Below are positions 1 through 9,242 of a DNA stretch of 64,000 nt, in pieces; positions within the stretch are counted from its first letter, which is position 1; every line of letters begins with the position of its first letter. A model generated the notes under the pieces. It saw nothing but the letters and a program-made list of their open reading frames with translations, made no database searches and was not told the DNA's origin. Made by a program: the position numbers and the translations under genes. Origin of the DNA: Acuticoccus yangtzensis (GTDB lineage: Bacteria; Pseudomonadota; Alphaproteobacteria; Rhizobiales; Amorphaceae); contig NZ_MJUX01000001.1 in NCBI RefSeq assembly GCF_001927245.1, positions 930,001 to 994,000 on the forward strand, read 5' to 3'.

Positions 1-1108
1 GGCCGCCGGCCTTGGCGTCGCGCTGCAGAACGCCGATGTTGACGTTCTCGCCGATGGTCATGTCGAGGAAGAGGCCGAGGCCTTTGCGGTCCTCGGTGAG
101 GTAGGCGATGCCGTGGGCGAGACCGTCGCGCGGGGTGGCGATGGAAAGCGTCTCGCCGTTCAGGATCACGCGGCCGGCGGCGGGTTTGTCGGCGCCGTAG
201 ATGAGGCGGGCAAGCTCGGTGCGGCCGGAGCCGACGAGGCCGGCGATGCCCACCACCTCGCCATGGCGCACGGTGAACGAGCAGTCGCGCACGAAGCGGC
301 CGTCGCCGAGGCCGTCGACCTGAAGCACCACGGCGCCGGGTTCGGCGGCGGCGGCGTGGTCCTTCTTGTAGAAGGTGGAGAGGTCGCGCCCGACCATCAT
401 GGAGACGACGCGCTCGGCGGTGATCTCGTCCTTCGCGAGGGTGCCGACGAGTTCGCCGTCGCGCAGCACGGTGCAGCGGTCGGCGAGCGCGTAGACCTCG
501 TCCATGCGGTGGGAGATGTAGATGATCGCGATCCCGTCCGCCTTGAGCTGGGCGATGACGGCGAAGAGCTTGTCCGTCTCGCGCTCGGTCAGCGCGGTGG
601 TGGGTTCGTCCATGACGATGATGCGCGCGTTGGTGGAGAGGGCGCGGGCAATCTCCACCATCTGCCGTTCGCCCAGCGACAGGCGGCCGAGTTGGGTCTG
701 GGGCGAGAAGGACAGGCCGAGCCGGTCCTTCAGGATAGCGCCGGCCTTGGCGTTCATGGTGCGGCGGTCGACGAAGGGGCCGCGCCGCGGCTCGGCGCCG
801 AGGAAGATGTTTTCCGCCACCGTAAGGTTCGGCGAAAGGGCGAGCTCCTGGTAGATGACGGCGATGCCGGCGGCCTTGGCAAGCTTGGGGTCGCCGGTCG
901 CGATCTCCTGCCCGTCGATGAGGATGGCGCCGCCCTTGTCGGCCACGTAGGCGCCGGAGAGGATCTTCATCAGCGTGGATTTGCCGGCGCCGTTCTCGCC
1001 CATCAGGGCGTGCACCTCGCCGCGCTCGACCTCCAGCGACACGTCCGCCAGGGCGCGCACGGGGCCGAAGGTCTTGGAGATGCCGCGCATCTGGAGGATC
1101 GGCGTCAT
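1..1108 (-). CDS. Sugar ABC transporter ATP-binding protein (RbsA/XylG type), 3' end beyond window
   Basis: ATPase of a carbohydrate ABC importer of the ribose/xylose class, which carries two nucleotide-binding domains in one chain. About 369 codons are visible. The first domain has Walker [10 protein letters not shown] (residues 37-45), an LSLGERQ signature and Walker B with MDEPTTALT. The second domain begins near residue 265 with the degenerate GLVGSGRTE loop usual for the C-terminal half of this family. The usual length is about 500 residues, so roughly the last 130 lie outside the window. Its ATG overlaps the stop of the DeoR gene by 4 nt (ATGA), so the two are co-transcribed; permease and binding protein genes probably follow outside the window. 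The sugar cannot be told from the sequence. Confidence 0.93.
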   Translation of the reverse strand, partial: MTPILQMRGISKTFGPVRALADVSLEVERGEVHALMGENGAGKSTLMKILSGAYVADKGGAILIDGQEIATGDPKLAKAAGIAVIYQELALSPNLTVAENIFLGAEPRRGPFVDRRTMNAKAGAILKDRLGLSFSPQTQLGRLSLGERQMVEIARALSTNARIIVMDEPTTALTERETDKLFAVIAQLKADGIAIIYISHRMDEVYALADRCTVLRDGELVGTLAKDEITAERVVSMMVGRDLSTFYKKDHAAAAEPGAVVLQVDGLGDGRFVRDCSFTVRHGEVVGIAGLVGSGRTELARLIYGADKPAAGRVILNGETLSIATPRDGLAHGIAYLTEDRKGLGLFLDMTIGENVNIGVLQRDAKAGG

Positions 1109-1887
1109 TGCGGCCCCGCGCTTGTTTCGGCGACGATGAGGTTCACGCCCGCGTCGCGCACCATACGCTCGTCCGCGGCGGAGATGCCGTCGTCGGTAAC
1201 GAGGGTGGTGATGCGCGACAGTGGCAGCGCGACGACCGGCGGGCAGAGGGCGAACTTGGACGAGTCGACGAGGACGATGATCTCGTTCGCCCGCTCGCTC
1301 ATCTCCTTGACGAAGCGCACCAGGAGCGGGTGCTGCTCGAGGATCCCCTGCCCCGACACGCCGAGCGCACCGACATAGAATTGGGCGGCATAGTGCGTGG
1401 GGCCGGGAACGGGGTCGTAGAGGATGCCGGGCTCGCGGTGGATGTCGCCGCCGCCGACGGTGAGATGGCAGGTGCCGTTTTCGGCGAGGTAGGCGGCGAG
1501 CGGCATAGAGTTGGTGAAGACACGCACGTTGCGGAGCGCCAGCCTGCAGCCGAACGTGAAGCAGGTGGACCCGGCGTGGACGATGACGGACGAGCCGTCG
1601 CGCACCAGTCCTTCGGCGGCGGCGGCGATGGCGCGTTTCTGCTCGACGGCGAGGTCGCGGTTTTCGACGAAGGGGAGAGCGGAGGGCGGGCGGCGCCAGA
1701 GGTTGTCCTCAAGCGCGGCGACACCGCCATACACCTTGCGCGCGACTCCGGCGTCGTTGAGCTTGTCGATGTCGCGGCGCACGGTGGCGGCCGAGACGCC
1801 CAGCACCGACTGGAGGTCCCGCACGGACACGAATGTTTGTGATGACAACATGTCAACGATGGACTGTTGCCGCTCCAGATCGCTCAT
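1105..1887 (-). CDS. DeoR/GlpR-family transcriptional regulator
   Basis: A 260-residue sugar-operon regulator. Residues 1-55 form the DeoR winged helix-turn-helix, including the family stretch [17 protein letters not shown]. The rest is the DeoRC sensor domain, which in this family binds a phosphorylated sugar; it contains [12 protein letters not shown] and the late [10 protein letters not shown] segment. It is the first gene of the operon that continues with the sugar ABC ATPase and probably represses that operon. It is divergent from the fsr gene, with about 275 bp between starts. Confidence 0.92.
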   Translation of the reverse strand: MSDLERQQSIVDMLSSQTFVSVRDLQSVLGVSAATVRRDIDKLNDAGVARKVYGGVAALEDNLWRRPPSALPFVENRDLAVEQKRAIAAAAEGLVRDGSSVIVHAGSTCFTFGCRLALRNVRVFTNSMPLAAYLAENGTCHLTVGGGDIHREPGILYDPVPGPTHYAAQFYVGALGVSGQGILEQHPLLVRFVKEMSERANEIIVLVDSSKFALCPPVVALPLSRITTLVTDDGISAADERMVRDAGVNLIVAETSAGPQ

Positions 1888-2163
1888 CCCTACCGCCGTT
1901 TTGTCACGACTTGAGCAAGAGGTTAGCGCACTCGCTCACATGTGCAAGGCCGAATGATCGACTTCAATCATTCTGCAGTGCGAACGGCGTGACCGCGCCT
2001 GCGAGGCGCAGCGTAAGCGGTTGAACGGGCGGGACGATTTCAGGTTGCCGCGAACGACCCGGGGCGGCGATAGGCTCGGCCTCTGACACCTCGCCGCATG
2101 GGCGCGGCGCGATTGCGGGCGGCGTGGCGGCGTGTCACATCTCGGCGCCGAAAGGCACCCCCT

Positions 2164-3396
2164 ATGAGCACCATCACGCCCGCTGCGGCCACTTCGTCCC
2201 CGGTTCACCCCGCGACCTTGGGCGACGACAGCGTTCCGCGCACCACCCTTGCCGTCCTTCTCGCGCTCAGCGTCTGCCACGGCATCAACGATACGCTTCA
2301 GTCGCTGCTCCCCGCGGTGTACCCGCTGCTGCAGCAGAATTATGCGCTGACCTTCACCGAGATCGGCATCCTGCACTGCGCCTTCATGGCGACGGCGTCG
2401 GTGCTGCAACCGGCCGTCGGCATCGCCACCGACAAGCGGCCGGTGTTTCAGCTCGCGACGCTCGGCATGGCCGCCAGCGGGCTCGGCCTCATTGGCCTCG
2501 CCTATGGGGCGAGCTACGGGCTGCTCCTGATGGGTGCGGTCTTCATCGGCATCGGATCGTCGATCTTCCACCCGGATTCCTCGCGCACGGCACGCACGGC
2601 CTCGGGCGGGCGCTACGGTTTCGCGCAATCGCTGTTCCAGGTGGGCGGCAATGCGGGCACGGCGCTGGGGCCGCTCTTGGCGGCCTTCATCGTGCTGCCG
2701 TTCGGGCAGACGTCGCTCGCGTGGTTCGCGGGGCTGGCGCTGATCGGCATGGCGGTGCTGTTCAACGTCGGCCGCTGGGCGAAGGCGGAGCACGGGCGAG
2801 CGGCGGCGCGGCCGAAGAAGGCGGTTTCGACGGCGCATGTGCCGCCGCGCGTGCCGCTAATCATCGCCATGCTGGGCGCGCTCATCATCTCCAAATACGT
2901 CTATCTGGCCTCACTGCAGAGCTACTTCACGTTCTACCTCATCGACAGGTTCGCCCTGTCGGTGGGCCAGTCGCAGATGATGCTGTTCGTGTTCCTTGCG
3001 GCGGTGGCGGCGGGGACGTTCGCGGGCGGGCCGATCGGCGACCGCATCGGCCGCAAGGCGGTGATCGTGGTGTCGATCCTGGGCGTTCTGCCGTTCAGCC
3101 TGGCGCTGCCCCATGCGGGACTGGCGGGGACGGCGGTGCTGGCGGCGGCGGCCGGGTTCATCCTGGCCTCGGCCTTCTCGGCGATCCTCGTCTATGCCCA
3201 GCATCTGGTGCCGGGGCGGGTCGGGCTGGTTTCCGGCCTCTTCTTCGGCTTCGCGTTCGGCATCGGCGGGCTGGGCGCCGCGGCGCTCGGCCTTCTCGCC
3301 GACGCCTACGGCATCCGCTTCGTCTACGAGGTGTGCTCGGTGCTGCCTCTGGCCGGGGTCATCGGGCTGCTGCTGCCGGCGGAACCGCGGGGCTAG
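2164..3396 (+). CDS. fsr: MFS efflux transporter, fosmidomycin-resistance (Fsr) family
   Basis: A 410-residue inner-membrane major facilitator with about 12 hydrophobic segments. The N-terminal GINDTLQSLLPAVYPLLQ stretch and the central HPDSSRTARTASGGRYG and SLFQVGGNAGTALGPL motifs are those of Fsr-type drug/H+ antiporters. GDRIGRKAV is the MFS loop between helices in the second half. The frame is open upstream to 2098, but ATG 2164 fits the family N-terminus. The last 38 nt overlap the 3' end of mprF on the other strand. Real substrates may differ from fosmidomycin. Confidence 0.85.
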   Translation: MSTITPAAATSSPVHPATLGDDSVPRTTLAVLLALSVCHGINDTLQSLLPAVYPLLQQNYALTFTEIGILHCAFMATASVLQPAVGIATDKRPVFQLATLGMAASGLGLIGLAYGASYGLLLMGAVFIGIGSSIFHPDSSRTARTASGGRYGFAQSLFQVGGNAGTALGPLLAAFIVLPFGQTSLAWFAGLALIGMAVLFNVGRWAKAEHGRAAARPKKAVSTAHVPPRVPLIIAMLGALIISKYVYLASLQSYFTFYLIDRFALSVGQSQMMLFVFLAAVAAGTFAGGPIGDRIGRKAVIVVSILGVLPFSLALPHAGLAGTAVLAAAAGFILASAFSAILVYAQHLVPGRVGLVSGLFFGFAFGIGGLGAAALGLLADAYGIRFVYEVCSVLPLAGVIGLLLPAEPRG

Positions 3397-6115
3397 GGTC
3401 GGCGGAGTTCGCCGAGGCGGGCGGCTCGGCGAACGGGTCTTCGAGCACGGGGGCGAGAGCGGCCATCGCCTCCCCGCCCGGATTGGCGGCGGCCATCGCC
3501 GTGGCGCCGCCGCCCACCCCACGCGGGCCGCGGGAAATGATGAACGTGGCGTCGATCATCACCCGCGCGACGGAGCGGGCGCCGGTGTGGGCGAGGTAGC
3601 GCGGCCGCCAGTCCGGCTTGAACTTGGCCTTGTAGTCGCGCAGCCCGCTGAAATTGAAGAAGGCGCCGCCGCTGCGATAGACGCTCGCCCCCACGCGGCT
3701 CCAGGCCGGGGCGAGGCGGTGCTCGGCAAGGCCCGACAGAGGCGCCATGCCCAGGCTGAGGCGCTCCACCCCCTCCCCCTTCAGCGCATTGATGAGCGCG
3801 ATGAAGAGATAGTCCATCGCCCCCTGCGGCAGGTCGGAGCGGTAGCGCATCAGGTCGATCGTCGCCTCGCGGTGCCCCGCCCCCGCCCAGAGATTGGCGA
3901 AGGCGACGGGCACCCCCTCGTGGCGGATCACCGCGACGTCGAAGCGGGCGAGATAGTCCTCGTCCCAGAAGCCGAGGGAGAAGCCTTTCTCGCGGCCGGT
4001 CTGGCGGGCGAGCCAGTCCTCTGAGATCGGCTTCAGCGACGGCAGCAGCGGCGCGACGTCGGCGGCGCGGACCAGCTCGAAGGTGAGGCCCGCGCGCTCG
4101 GCACGCGCGATCATCTGGCGGAAGCGCGTGGCGCGCGAGCCGTGCATGGAGAATGCGGCGAGGTCGATCACCGCCTCCTCGCCGAGCTTGGCGAAGGTGA
4201 AGCCGGCGTCGATGAAGATCGGCAGGGCGGCGGCGGAGACCTGGTAGAAGGCCGGCTCCCCGCCCGCCTTGTGCGCAAGCTCCCGGAAGCGCCAGACGAG
4301 GGCGGTGGCCTGGGCCGCATCGCGCGCGACGGGATCGCCCATGGCGAGGTAGGTGCCGCGCTGCACCTGATACATGATGAAGCCGCCGTCCTCGTCGAAC
4401 AGGAAGCACTTGTCGCCGAGGAAGGCGAGGTTGGCGTAGGGGTCGGCCGCGTCGGCGACGCCGGCGGCCACGGTGGCGGCGTCCGGCGCGGCGGCGGCGA
4501 AACCGGCCGGGCGGTGGACGGTGCGCCACAGGACGAGCAGTGCGAAGACCACCGAGGCGCCGAGGATGGCGCGCAGGAAGTGCGGCGTGTCGGCCTGGAA
4601 GGCGACCTGCCACCAGGTGACATTCTGCCAGTCCGCCGGTGCGCCGGAGACGAGCGCCACGCCGAGCGCGATGGCGATGGCCGCGGCGATGGCGGCGAGG
4701 CGGCGCAGCGAGACGGCCTGGAGCGCGCTGCCGCCACGGTCGAACGAACCGCGCGCGGCGACGAGGCAGGCGATGAGCGCGACGCAGATGAGCGCCTCGC
4801 CGATGTGAAGCCCCTTGGCGAGGCTGAGCACGGTTTCGGCCGCGAGGAGCACGATGGCGGCGACCCAGGACGCGCGCATCTGCCGCTTCAGCCCGGAGCC
4901 GACGATGAGGAGTGCGGCGCCGGACACGCTGGCGACGAAGTGGGACGCCTCGACGAACGGGATGGGCAGGCCGCGCAGGACGCCGGTCACGGGGGCCGAT
5001 GCGCCGGGTAGCGCTCCCGCAACGAGAAGGACGAGCCCGGCGGCGAACACGGCGGCGGAGAGGATGAGCGGGACCATCGGCGCCAGCACGGGGCCGAGCA
5101 GCCGCGGCAGCGTGCTGAGGCGGTGGCGCTGGGGGGCGAGTTCGGCGAGGGCGAAGGCGACGGCGCCGATGACGAAGGGCGCGACGTAGTAGACGAGGCG
5201 GAACACGAGCAGCGAGGCGAGGAGCTCGGACGGGGCGCCCGGCACCAGGATGAGGATCACCGCCTCGAACGCGCCGACGCCGCCGGGGGCGTGGCTGACG
5301 ACGCCCGCCACGGTGGCCATGGCGAAGATCGGGAGGAAGTGGAGGAAGCCGATGTCGCTTCCGGCGGGCAGCACGCACCAGAGACCGAGCGCGGCAAGAC
5401 CGGTGTCGGCGATGCCGAGGCCGGCGACGGCGAGGCCGGTGCGCGCGTCCGGCAGGGTGAGGCGCTGGCCGCCGAGGGTGACGGAGCGTCCGCCGCGCAG
5501 GATGACGACGGCGAGGAGCAGCGTGACGGCGAGGCCGATGCCGGTGGCGGCGGAGGGCGAGAGGCCGACGAGGGGCTGCAGCACCGAGGGCGCGGCGACG
5601 AGGCTGAGCCCGGCCAGCGCGGCGATGCCGAGCCAGAAGAAGACCGCACCGAACAGGGTGATGCGCACGGTTTGCCCGGCGGACAGCCCGGCCCGGCCAT
5701 AGCGGCGCAGGCGCACGGCGCCACCGGTGATGACGCCGAAGCCGAGCACGAAGGTAAAGGCCCAGCTGATGAAGCCGGTGAAGGCGGCGAGGCGCGGGGG
5801 GACGGCGGCGCCGGCCTGACGCACGGCGAGCCACTCGAACCCCATGAGGGCGGTGTAGGAACCGGCGCTGGCAATGGCCGAGGCGATGAGCATGAGCCCG
5901 CTGGTGGCGCCGACGGCGCTGGCGACGTCGCGCGCGGCGACGCCTTCCAGCATGTCGACCAGCAGGACGGCGATGGCGCCGGCGAGGACCAGCGCGCCCA
6001 GGGCCGCGAGGCGACGCGGGTGGAAGACCCGTTTGGGTCGCACGAAGGCGCGCATGCGCTGGATGGCGCGGCGATGCGCCTGGAGCGCGGCGGCGGGGGT
6101 GGCCTGGTTCTGCAT
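3359..6115 (-). CDS. mprF: Bifunctional phosphatidylglycerol aminoacyltransferase/flippase MprF
   Basis: A 918-residue membrane protein that in this family moves an amino acid (usually lysine) from its tRNA onto phosphatidylglycerol and flips the product outward, lowering surface charge and giving resistance to cationic peptides. The N-terminal two thirds are a run of transmembrane helices with the flippase motif HAPGGVGAFEAVILIL. The C-terminal third is the soluble DUF2156/GNAT-like synthase domain, with YQVQRGTYLAMGDP, GFSLGFWDEDYLARFD and GAMDYLFIALINALK segments. The frame is open to 6298, but ATG 6115 is preferred because the upstream residues look non-conserved. Whether lysine or another amino acid is used cannot be judged. 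Its 3' end overlaps fsr by 38 nt tail to tail. Confidence 0.9.
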   Translation of the reverse strand: MQNQATPAAALQAHRRAIQRMRAFVRPKRVFHPRRLAALGALVLAGAIAVLLVDMLEGVAARDVASAVGATSGLMLIASAIASAGSYTALMGFEWLAVRQAGAAVPPRLAAFTGFISWAFTFVLGFGVITGGAVRLRRYGRAGLSAGQTVRITLFGAVFFWLGIAALAGLSLVAAPSVLQPLVGLSPSAATGIGLAVTLLLAVVILRGGRSVTLGGQRLTLPDARTGLAVAGLGIADTGLAALGLWCVLPAGSDIGFLHFLPIFAMATVAGVVSHAPGGVGAFEAVILILVPGAPSELLASLLVFRLVYYVAPFVIGAVAFALAELAPQRHRLSTLPRLLGPVLAPMVPLILSAAVFAAGLVLLVAGALPGASAPVTGVLRGLPIPFVEASHFVASVSGAALLIVGSGLKRQMRASWVAAIVLLAAETVLSLAKGLHIGEALICVALIACLVAARGSFDRGGSALQAVSLRRLAAIAAAIAIALGVALVSGAPADWQNVTWWQVAFQADTPHFLRAILGASVVFALLVLWRTVHRPAGFAAAAPDAATVAAGVADAADPYANLAFLGDKCFLFDEDGGFIMYQVQRGTYLAMGDPVARDAAQATALVWRFRELAHKAGGEPAFYQVSAAALPIFIDAGFTFAKLGEEAVIDLAAFSMHGSRATRFRQMIARAERAGLTFELVRAADVAPLLPSLKPISEDWLARQTGREKGFSLGFWDEDYLARFDVAVIRHEGVPVAFANLWAGAGHREATIDLMRYRSDLPQGAMDYLFIALINALKGEGVERLSLGMAPLSGLAEHRLAPAWSRVGASVYRSGGAFFNFSGLRDYKAKFKPDWRPRYLAHTGARSVARVMIDATFIISRGPRGVGGGATAMAAANPGGEAMAALAPVLEDPFAEPPASANSADPSPAVPPAAAAR

Positions 6116-6430
6116 AGCGCGCGGACGATGCCCGTTCGGGCTTGTGTCACGGTGAGCGAAAAGGGTCCGAATGCGCTTCAAGTCCCTGTCTTCCCCCACT
6201 TTCGGATATGCGCTTGGCGAGGACGGCCATGCGGTTTGCGTCAGATCGGCATGTCCCCTCCTCAGTTGAAGGGGACGCGGCGCGATGGCCGTGGTCAATC
6301 GCAGGATGGGGGTGGTGTGGCAAGCCCGCCGGGCCCGGCCTGGCGCGCGAGTTCGGCACGGGTGGCGGCTGTGGCGACCGGCAGGAAGCGGCGCGGTCGA
6401 GCAAGATCAGGCCGGCGTGGGGGGATTGGG
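6116..6430. other. Non-coding gap between mprF and tRNA-His
   Basis: About 315 bases without a supported gene. Short frames exist on both strands, but none has a ribosome binding site or recognisable protein. The first 183 bases could belong to a longer MprF N-terminus. It probably holds the mprF promoter; no clear -35/-10 pair was identified. Confidence 0.5.
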
Positions 6431-6507
6431 TGGTACCGACACCTGGGTTCGAACCAGGGACCTCTAGATCCACAATCTAGCGCTCTAACCAACTGAGCTA
6501 TGTCGGC
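6431..6507 (-). tRNA. tRNA-His (GTG), CCA encoded
   Basis: Read on the minus strand, a full cloverleaf: acceptor GCCGACA/TGTCGGT, D-arm with AGCTCAGTTGGTTAGAGC, anticodon stem CTAGA/TCTAG with loop TTGTGGA (anticodon GTG), T-arm CCTGG-TTCGAAC-CCAGG, discriminator A and encoded CCA. The base before position 1 is T, so the usual G-1 of tRNA-His is not encoded. Position 1:72 is G:U and position 73 is A. This combination is known for alphaproteobacterial tRNA-His. Confidence 0.97.
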
Positions 6508-6658
6508 ACGTTTGCCGTTGGACGGTCCGCGCCGTCGCACGGGAAGCATCACCATGGCGGGCTCGAGGGCATGTGCCAAAAATGAAGCGGGTGTGCAAGA
6601 GGCACGGCCGCCGTGCGAGGCGGCGGCCCCGTCAGCGACGGATGTGCGTATGGCATAG

Positions 6659-6686
6659 AAAAAGCGCGCCGGGAAGCCCGGCGCGC
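6659..6686 (-). terminator. Rho-independent terminator after phasin gene
   Basis: A perfect 10-bp GC stem (6664-6673 with 6677-6686) with a 3-nt loop, followed on the minus strand by TTTTT. It lies about 35 nt past the phasin stop codon. Confidence 0.88.
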
Positions 6687-6721
6687 CTTGTGACGTTCGT
6701 TTTCCCGAAGGTTGGGGAAAA

Positions 6722-7219
6722 TCAGGCGTTGAACTTCTGGGTCGCCCGCTCCCAGGCTTCCTTCATCGGGCCGGTGGTCTCGGAGGCCAGCTTCTGGGCG
6801 GTCTCCTGCATCTCACGGGCCTGGGAAGCGAAAGCCTCGAACTGCTCACGCGCAAACTTGGTCTGCAGCTCGACGGCCTCCGAAACGGTCTTGGCGCCGG
6901 CAACTTCCTTGGCGAACGCGAAGACGCGATCGGTGTTGGCCTGGGCCTGGTCGATCAGCTTCAGGTTCAGCTCGGTGAACGACTTGCGAGCGGTCTCGTA
7001 GGTATCTTCCATCATGTCAGTCGCCTCCTCTGCGGCGTTGCGGGCATTTTCGTACATCTGGCGGGCCGTGGAGATGCTTTGCTCAGCCATCTCACGGACC
7101 ATTTTGGGGGTATCATACCCCGGAAGGGCGGACGCGAACTGATCGGTCGCCTTGTCGGCAGCCTTGAACGCCTCGTTCGCGAAAGTATCCGGGGTCGGCA
7201 TGTTTTCGTTAATCGACAT
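6722..7219 (-). CDS. Phasin family protein
   Basis: A 165-residue, helix-rich, Ala/Glu-rich protein matching the phasin family (Phasin_2), which coats polyhydroxyalkanoate granules. The helical core covers about residues 35-155 and includes AEQSISTARQMYENAR and AVELQTKFAREQFEAFASQA, typical amphipathic phasin repeats. A strong TAGGAGG lies 6 nt before the ATG. Monocistronic, with its own terminator. Its presence suggests the organism makes PHA, though phasin-like proteins also occur without granules. Confidence 0.92.
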   Translation of the reverse strand: MSINENMPTPDTFANEAFKAADKATDQFASALPGYDTPKMVREMAEQSISTARQMYENARNAAEEATDMMEDTYETARKSFTELNLKLIDQAQANTDRVFAFAKEVAGAKTVSEAVELQTKFAREQFEAFASQAREMQETAQKLASETTGPMKEAWERATQKFNA

Positions 7220-7496
7220 TTAGACCTCCTAAACGGGATCGCGGGAAGCACCGCGGCCACCTGGCCGCTGGCTATTCGCCGCTGCCAAACCCTATGTAGC
7301 GCACCGATTGTGCAGTGCAACATTTTTTTTGCGGTCGCACAGCAAAAAGCCGAAAACGCCGCCAGCGCTGCGCCATTCTGTAACCGATGCCGTCTACGCT
7401 TAACCGTTAACTGAGGCCGTGCGTTGCACGCCGGTTAACTCAATGGCAGCAACGGGCGTGCAAAATCGATCGCTGAATATAGCGCAAGGAGAGGAC

Positions 7497-9191
7497 ATGG
7501 AGTCGGACGCACCGATCGATGTCGGCAGAATGTCGCGGCCGGAGGCCGATGCGTTCCGCTACATCGCCAAGGCGCTCGGTGCGCAGTTCGCCGGCGACAT
7601 TCCGGCCGAAGCCGAGCGGGCCCCTCTCGCCAGCCTCGGATCGGACGTTCTGGTGCGCCCGTGGGACAAGCCGCGCGGCTCGATGCTGGACGTCGCCGTT
7701 CCCGATCCCAAGGCGAGCAGCCTCATCGAGCGGATGCCCGTCGCCTGTCTCGTCATCGTCAACGACGAGGTGGCCTTCATCAACCGCGCCGCGGTGGTGC
7801 TGTTCGGCTATACGTCCGCCAACATTTTGGAGGCGGCGGGCGGCGTCGGCGCGCTGTTTGCGCCGGGCGGGCCGGAGCGGCCGGGCGTCATGGCGATGAA
7901 GACCGCCGCCGCGCAGGTCTTCGGCGCCAAGGTGACGATGGCGACGATCGAGTGGGGCGGCGAAACGGGCATGTTGCTGACCGCGATCCCAGCCGAGACG
8001 GTGGAGACGGACGCGCGCGCCCGCCCCTCGCCGCGCACCATCGGCGCCGATTCGCTGATCCCGGTGCTCGACGCGAATCCGGATCCGGTGGCGATCGTCA
8101 CCCGCGGCGGCCATGTCGAGGTGTGCAACCGCGCGTTCGAGATGCTGGCCGAAGCGGGCGACAAGGTGCGCCTCGAGGACCGTGTCGGCGCCGCCGATCT
8201 GGAGCACCTGTTCGACGTCATGAAGCTGTCCTTCATGCTGGCCGACGGACAGGCGCGCACCACCAAGCCCGTGCGGGCGGGACATGACCATTATACGGTC
8301 AGCGTCGGCGCGCTGCGCCAGGGACGGCTTGCGTGCCTGGTGTTTCACCGGCGGCTGGCGGCCGACAGCGCCCATCCGCCCCACCGTGCGGGTGCGCTGC
8401 CCATGACGGCCGCGCCCGCCAATGCCGCGCCCCCCTCCGGCCACGCCCATGCGGCGACCGCGCCCACCGCACACGCGGGGACGGCACACGCGGGTACGGT
8501 GCACTCGGGAACGGCGCACGCGGGCACGGCGCACGCGGGCCCGGTGCCCGGCGGCGGCCTTCACGATTGGGCAGAGTTCGACGCAGGCGCGCCGGAAGTG
8601 AGGCCGGGCGATACGGCAGCGCGCGGAACGGGCGGCCGCATGACGGGCGGGCCGCAGCTTCCGGACGGAGACGGCGCGGGCGCAACCGGCGCGCGGGCCC
8701 TCCTTGCCGCCGCGGCAGCCGCCTTTCCTCCGGGCGGCGACGGAATGGACGGTCCCGCCCTCGCCTCCACCCCCTCCTGCGAGCCGGGCGGCACGGCGCT
8801 CTACAGGGCGGTGAGCGAGGTGCGGCGGCTGGTGAAGGACACGGCCGTTCTCATCGTGTCGGACGACAACGAGGTGGCCGCGCGGCCCGGCATCGCCAGC
8901 GCCAAGGAGGCCGAACTCATTCGGATCGTCCTTCTGACGGTGGCGGCGCGCGGGCATCCGAGTGCGGTTCTGACGGTCCGGCGCTGCGGCGCATCGACGA
9001 TCATCGAGGCGCCGGGGACGACGCGGCCGGCGCTGGAGCGCGTGGCCCAGTCGGACAGGATCGCCGATCTTGCCGTGGAGGCGGGATGCAGGGTGACGGT
9101 CGACCCGTCGGGGACCATCACCATCACCGCCGAGGAGGTGGACATCGACGCTGAGGCGAGCGAGGCGACTGTGGTTCAGTTCTTCCGCTGA
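7497..9191 (+). CDS. PAS-domain protein with degenerate histidine-kinase-like C-terminus
   Basis: A 564-residue protein; ATG 7497 is preferred over upstream starts because AAGGAG lies 8 nt before it. One PAS-like domain sits near residues 77-170 (SSLIERMPVACLVIVNDEVA), a second near 185-285 (VLDANPDPVAIVTRGGHVEV). A linker of about 150 residues, rich in Ala, Gly and Pro, holds five AHAGT-type repeats. The last 130 residues align loosely by eye with a kinase ATPase domain (LIVSDDNEV...KEAELIRIVLL), but no phospho-accepting His box, N-box Asn or G-box can be seen. It may therefore act as a pseudokinase or scaffold. It is an independent unit; the Lrp gene converges on it. Role unknown. Confidence 0.8.
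   Translation: MESDAPIDVGRMSRPEADAFRYIAKALGAQFAGDIPAEAERAPLASLGSDVLVRPWDKPRGSMLDVAVPDPKASSLIERMPVACLVIVNDEVAFINRAAVVLFGYTSANILEAAGGVGALFAPGGPERPGVMAMKTAAAQVFGAKVTMATIEWGGETGMLLTAIPAETVETDARARPSPRTIGADSLIPVLDANPDPVAIVTRGGHVEVCNRAFEMLAEAGDKVRLEDRVGAADLEHLFDVMKLSFMLADGQARTTKPVRAGHDHYTVSVGALRQGRLACLVFHRRLAADSAHPPHRAGALPMTAAPANAAPPSGHAHAATAPTAHAGTAHAGTVHSGTAHAGTAHAGPVPGGGLHDWAEFDAGAPEVRPGDTAARGTGGRMTGGPQLPDGDGAGATGARALLAAAAAAFPPGGDGMDGPALASTPSCEPGGTALYRAVSEVRRLVKDTAVLIVSDDNEVAARPGIASAKEAELIRIVLLTVAARGHPSAVLTVRRCGASTIIEAPGTTRPALERVAQSDRIADLAVEAGCRVTVDPSGTITITAEEVDIDAEASEATVVQFFR
8469..8543 (+). repeat. Five 15-bp coding tandem repeats (AHAGT-type)
   Basis: Five in-frame 15-bp units encode AHAGT, AHAGT, VHSGT, AHAGT and AHAGP within the linker of the PAS protein. 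The unit length is a multiple of three, so copy changes would keep the frame. Confidence 0.9.
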
Positions 9192-9242
9192 AGGCGGGGC
9201 GGCGGCCTGCCGCGCCGACGCGGCAGCGCTCCGTCAGGCCGC

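Noticed and set aside
113-1378. 421-codon plus-strand frame at the window start
   Set aside because: Antisense to the sugar ABC ATPase and DeoR gene, which carry clear Walker and HTH motifs.
8469-8543. Possible CRISPR-like repeats
   Set aside because: The repeats are 15 bp, without spacers, in frame inside a coding linker; no cas genes nearby.
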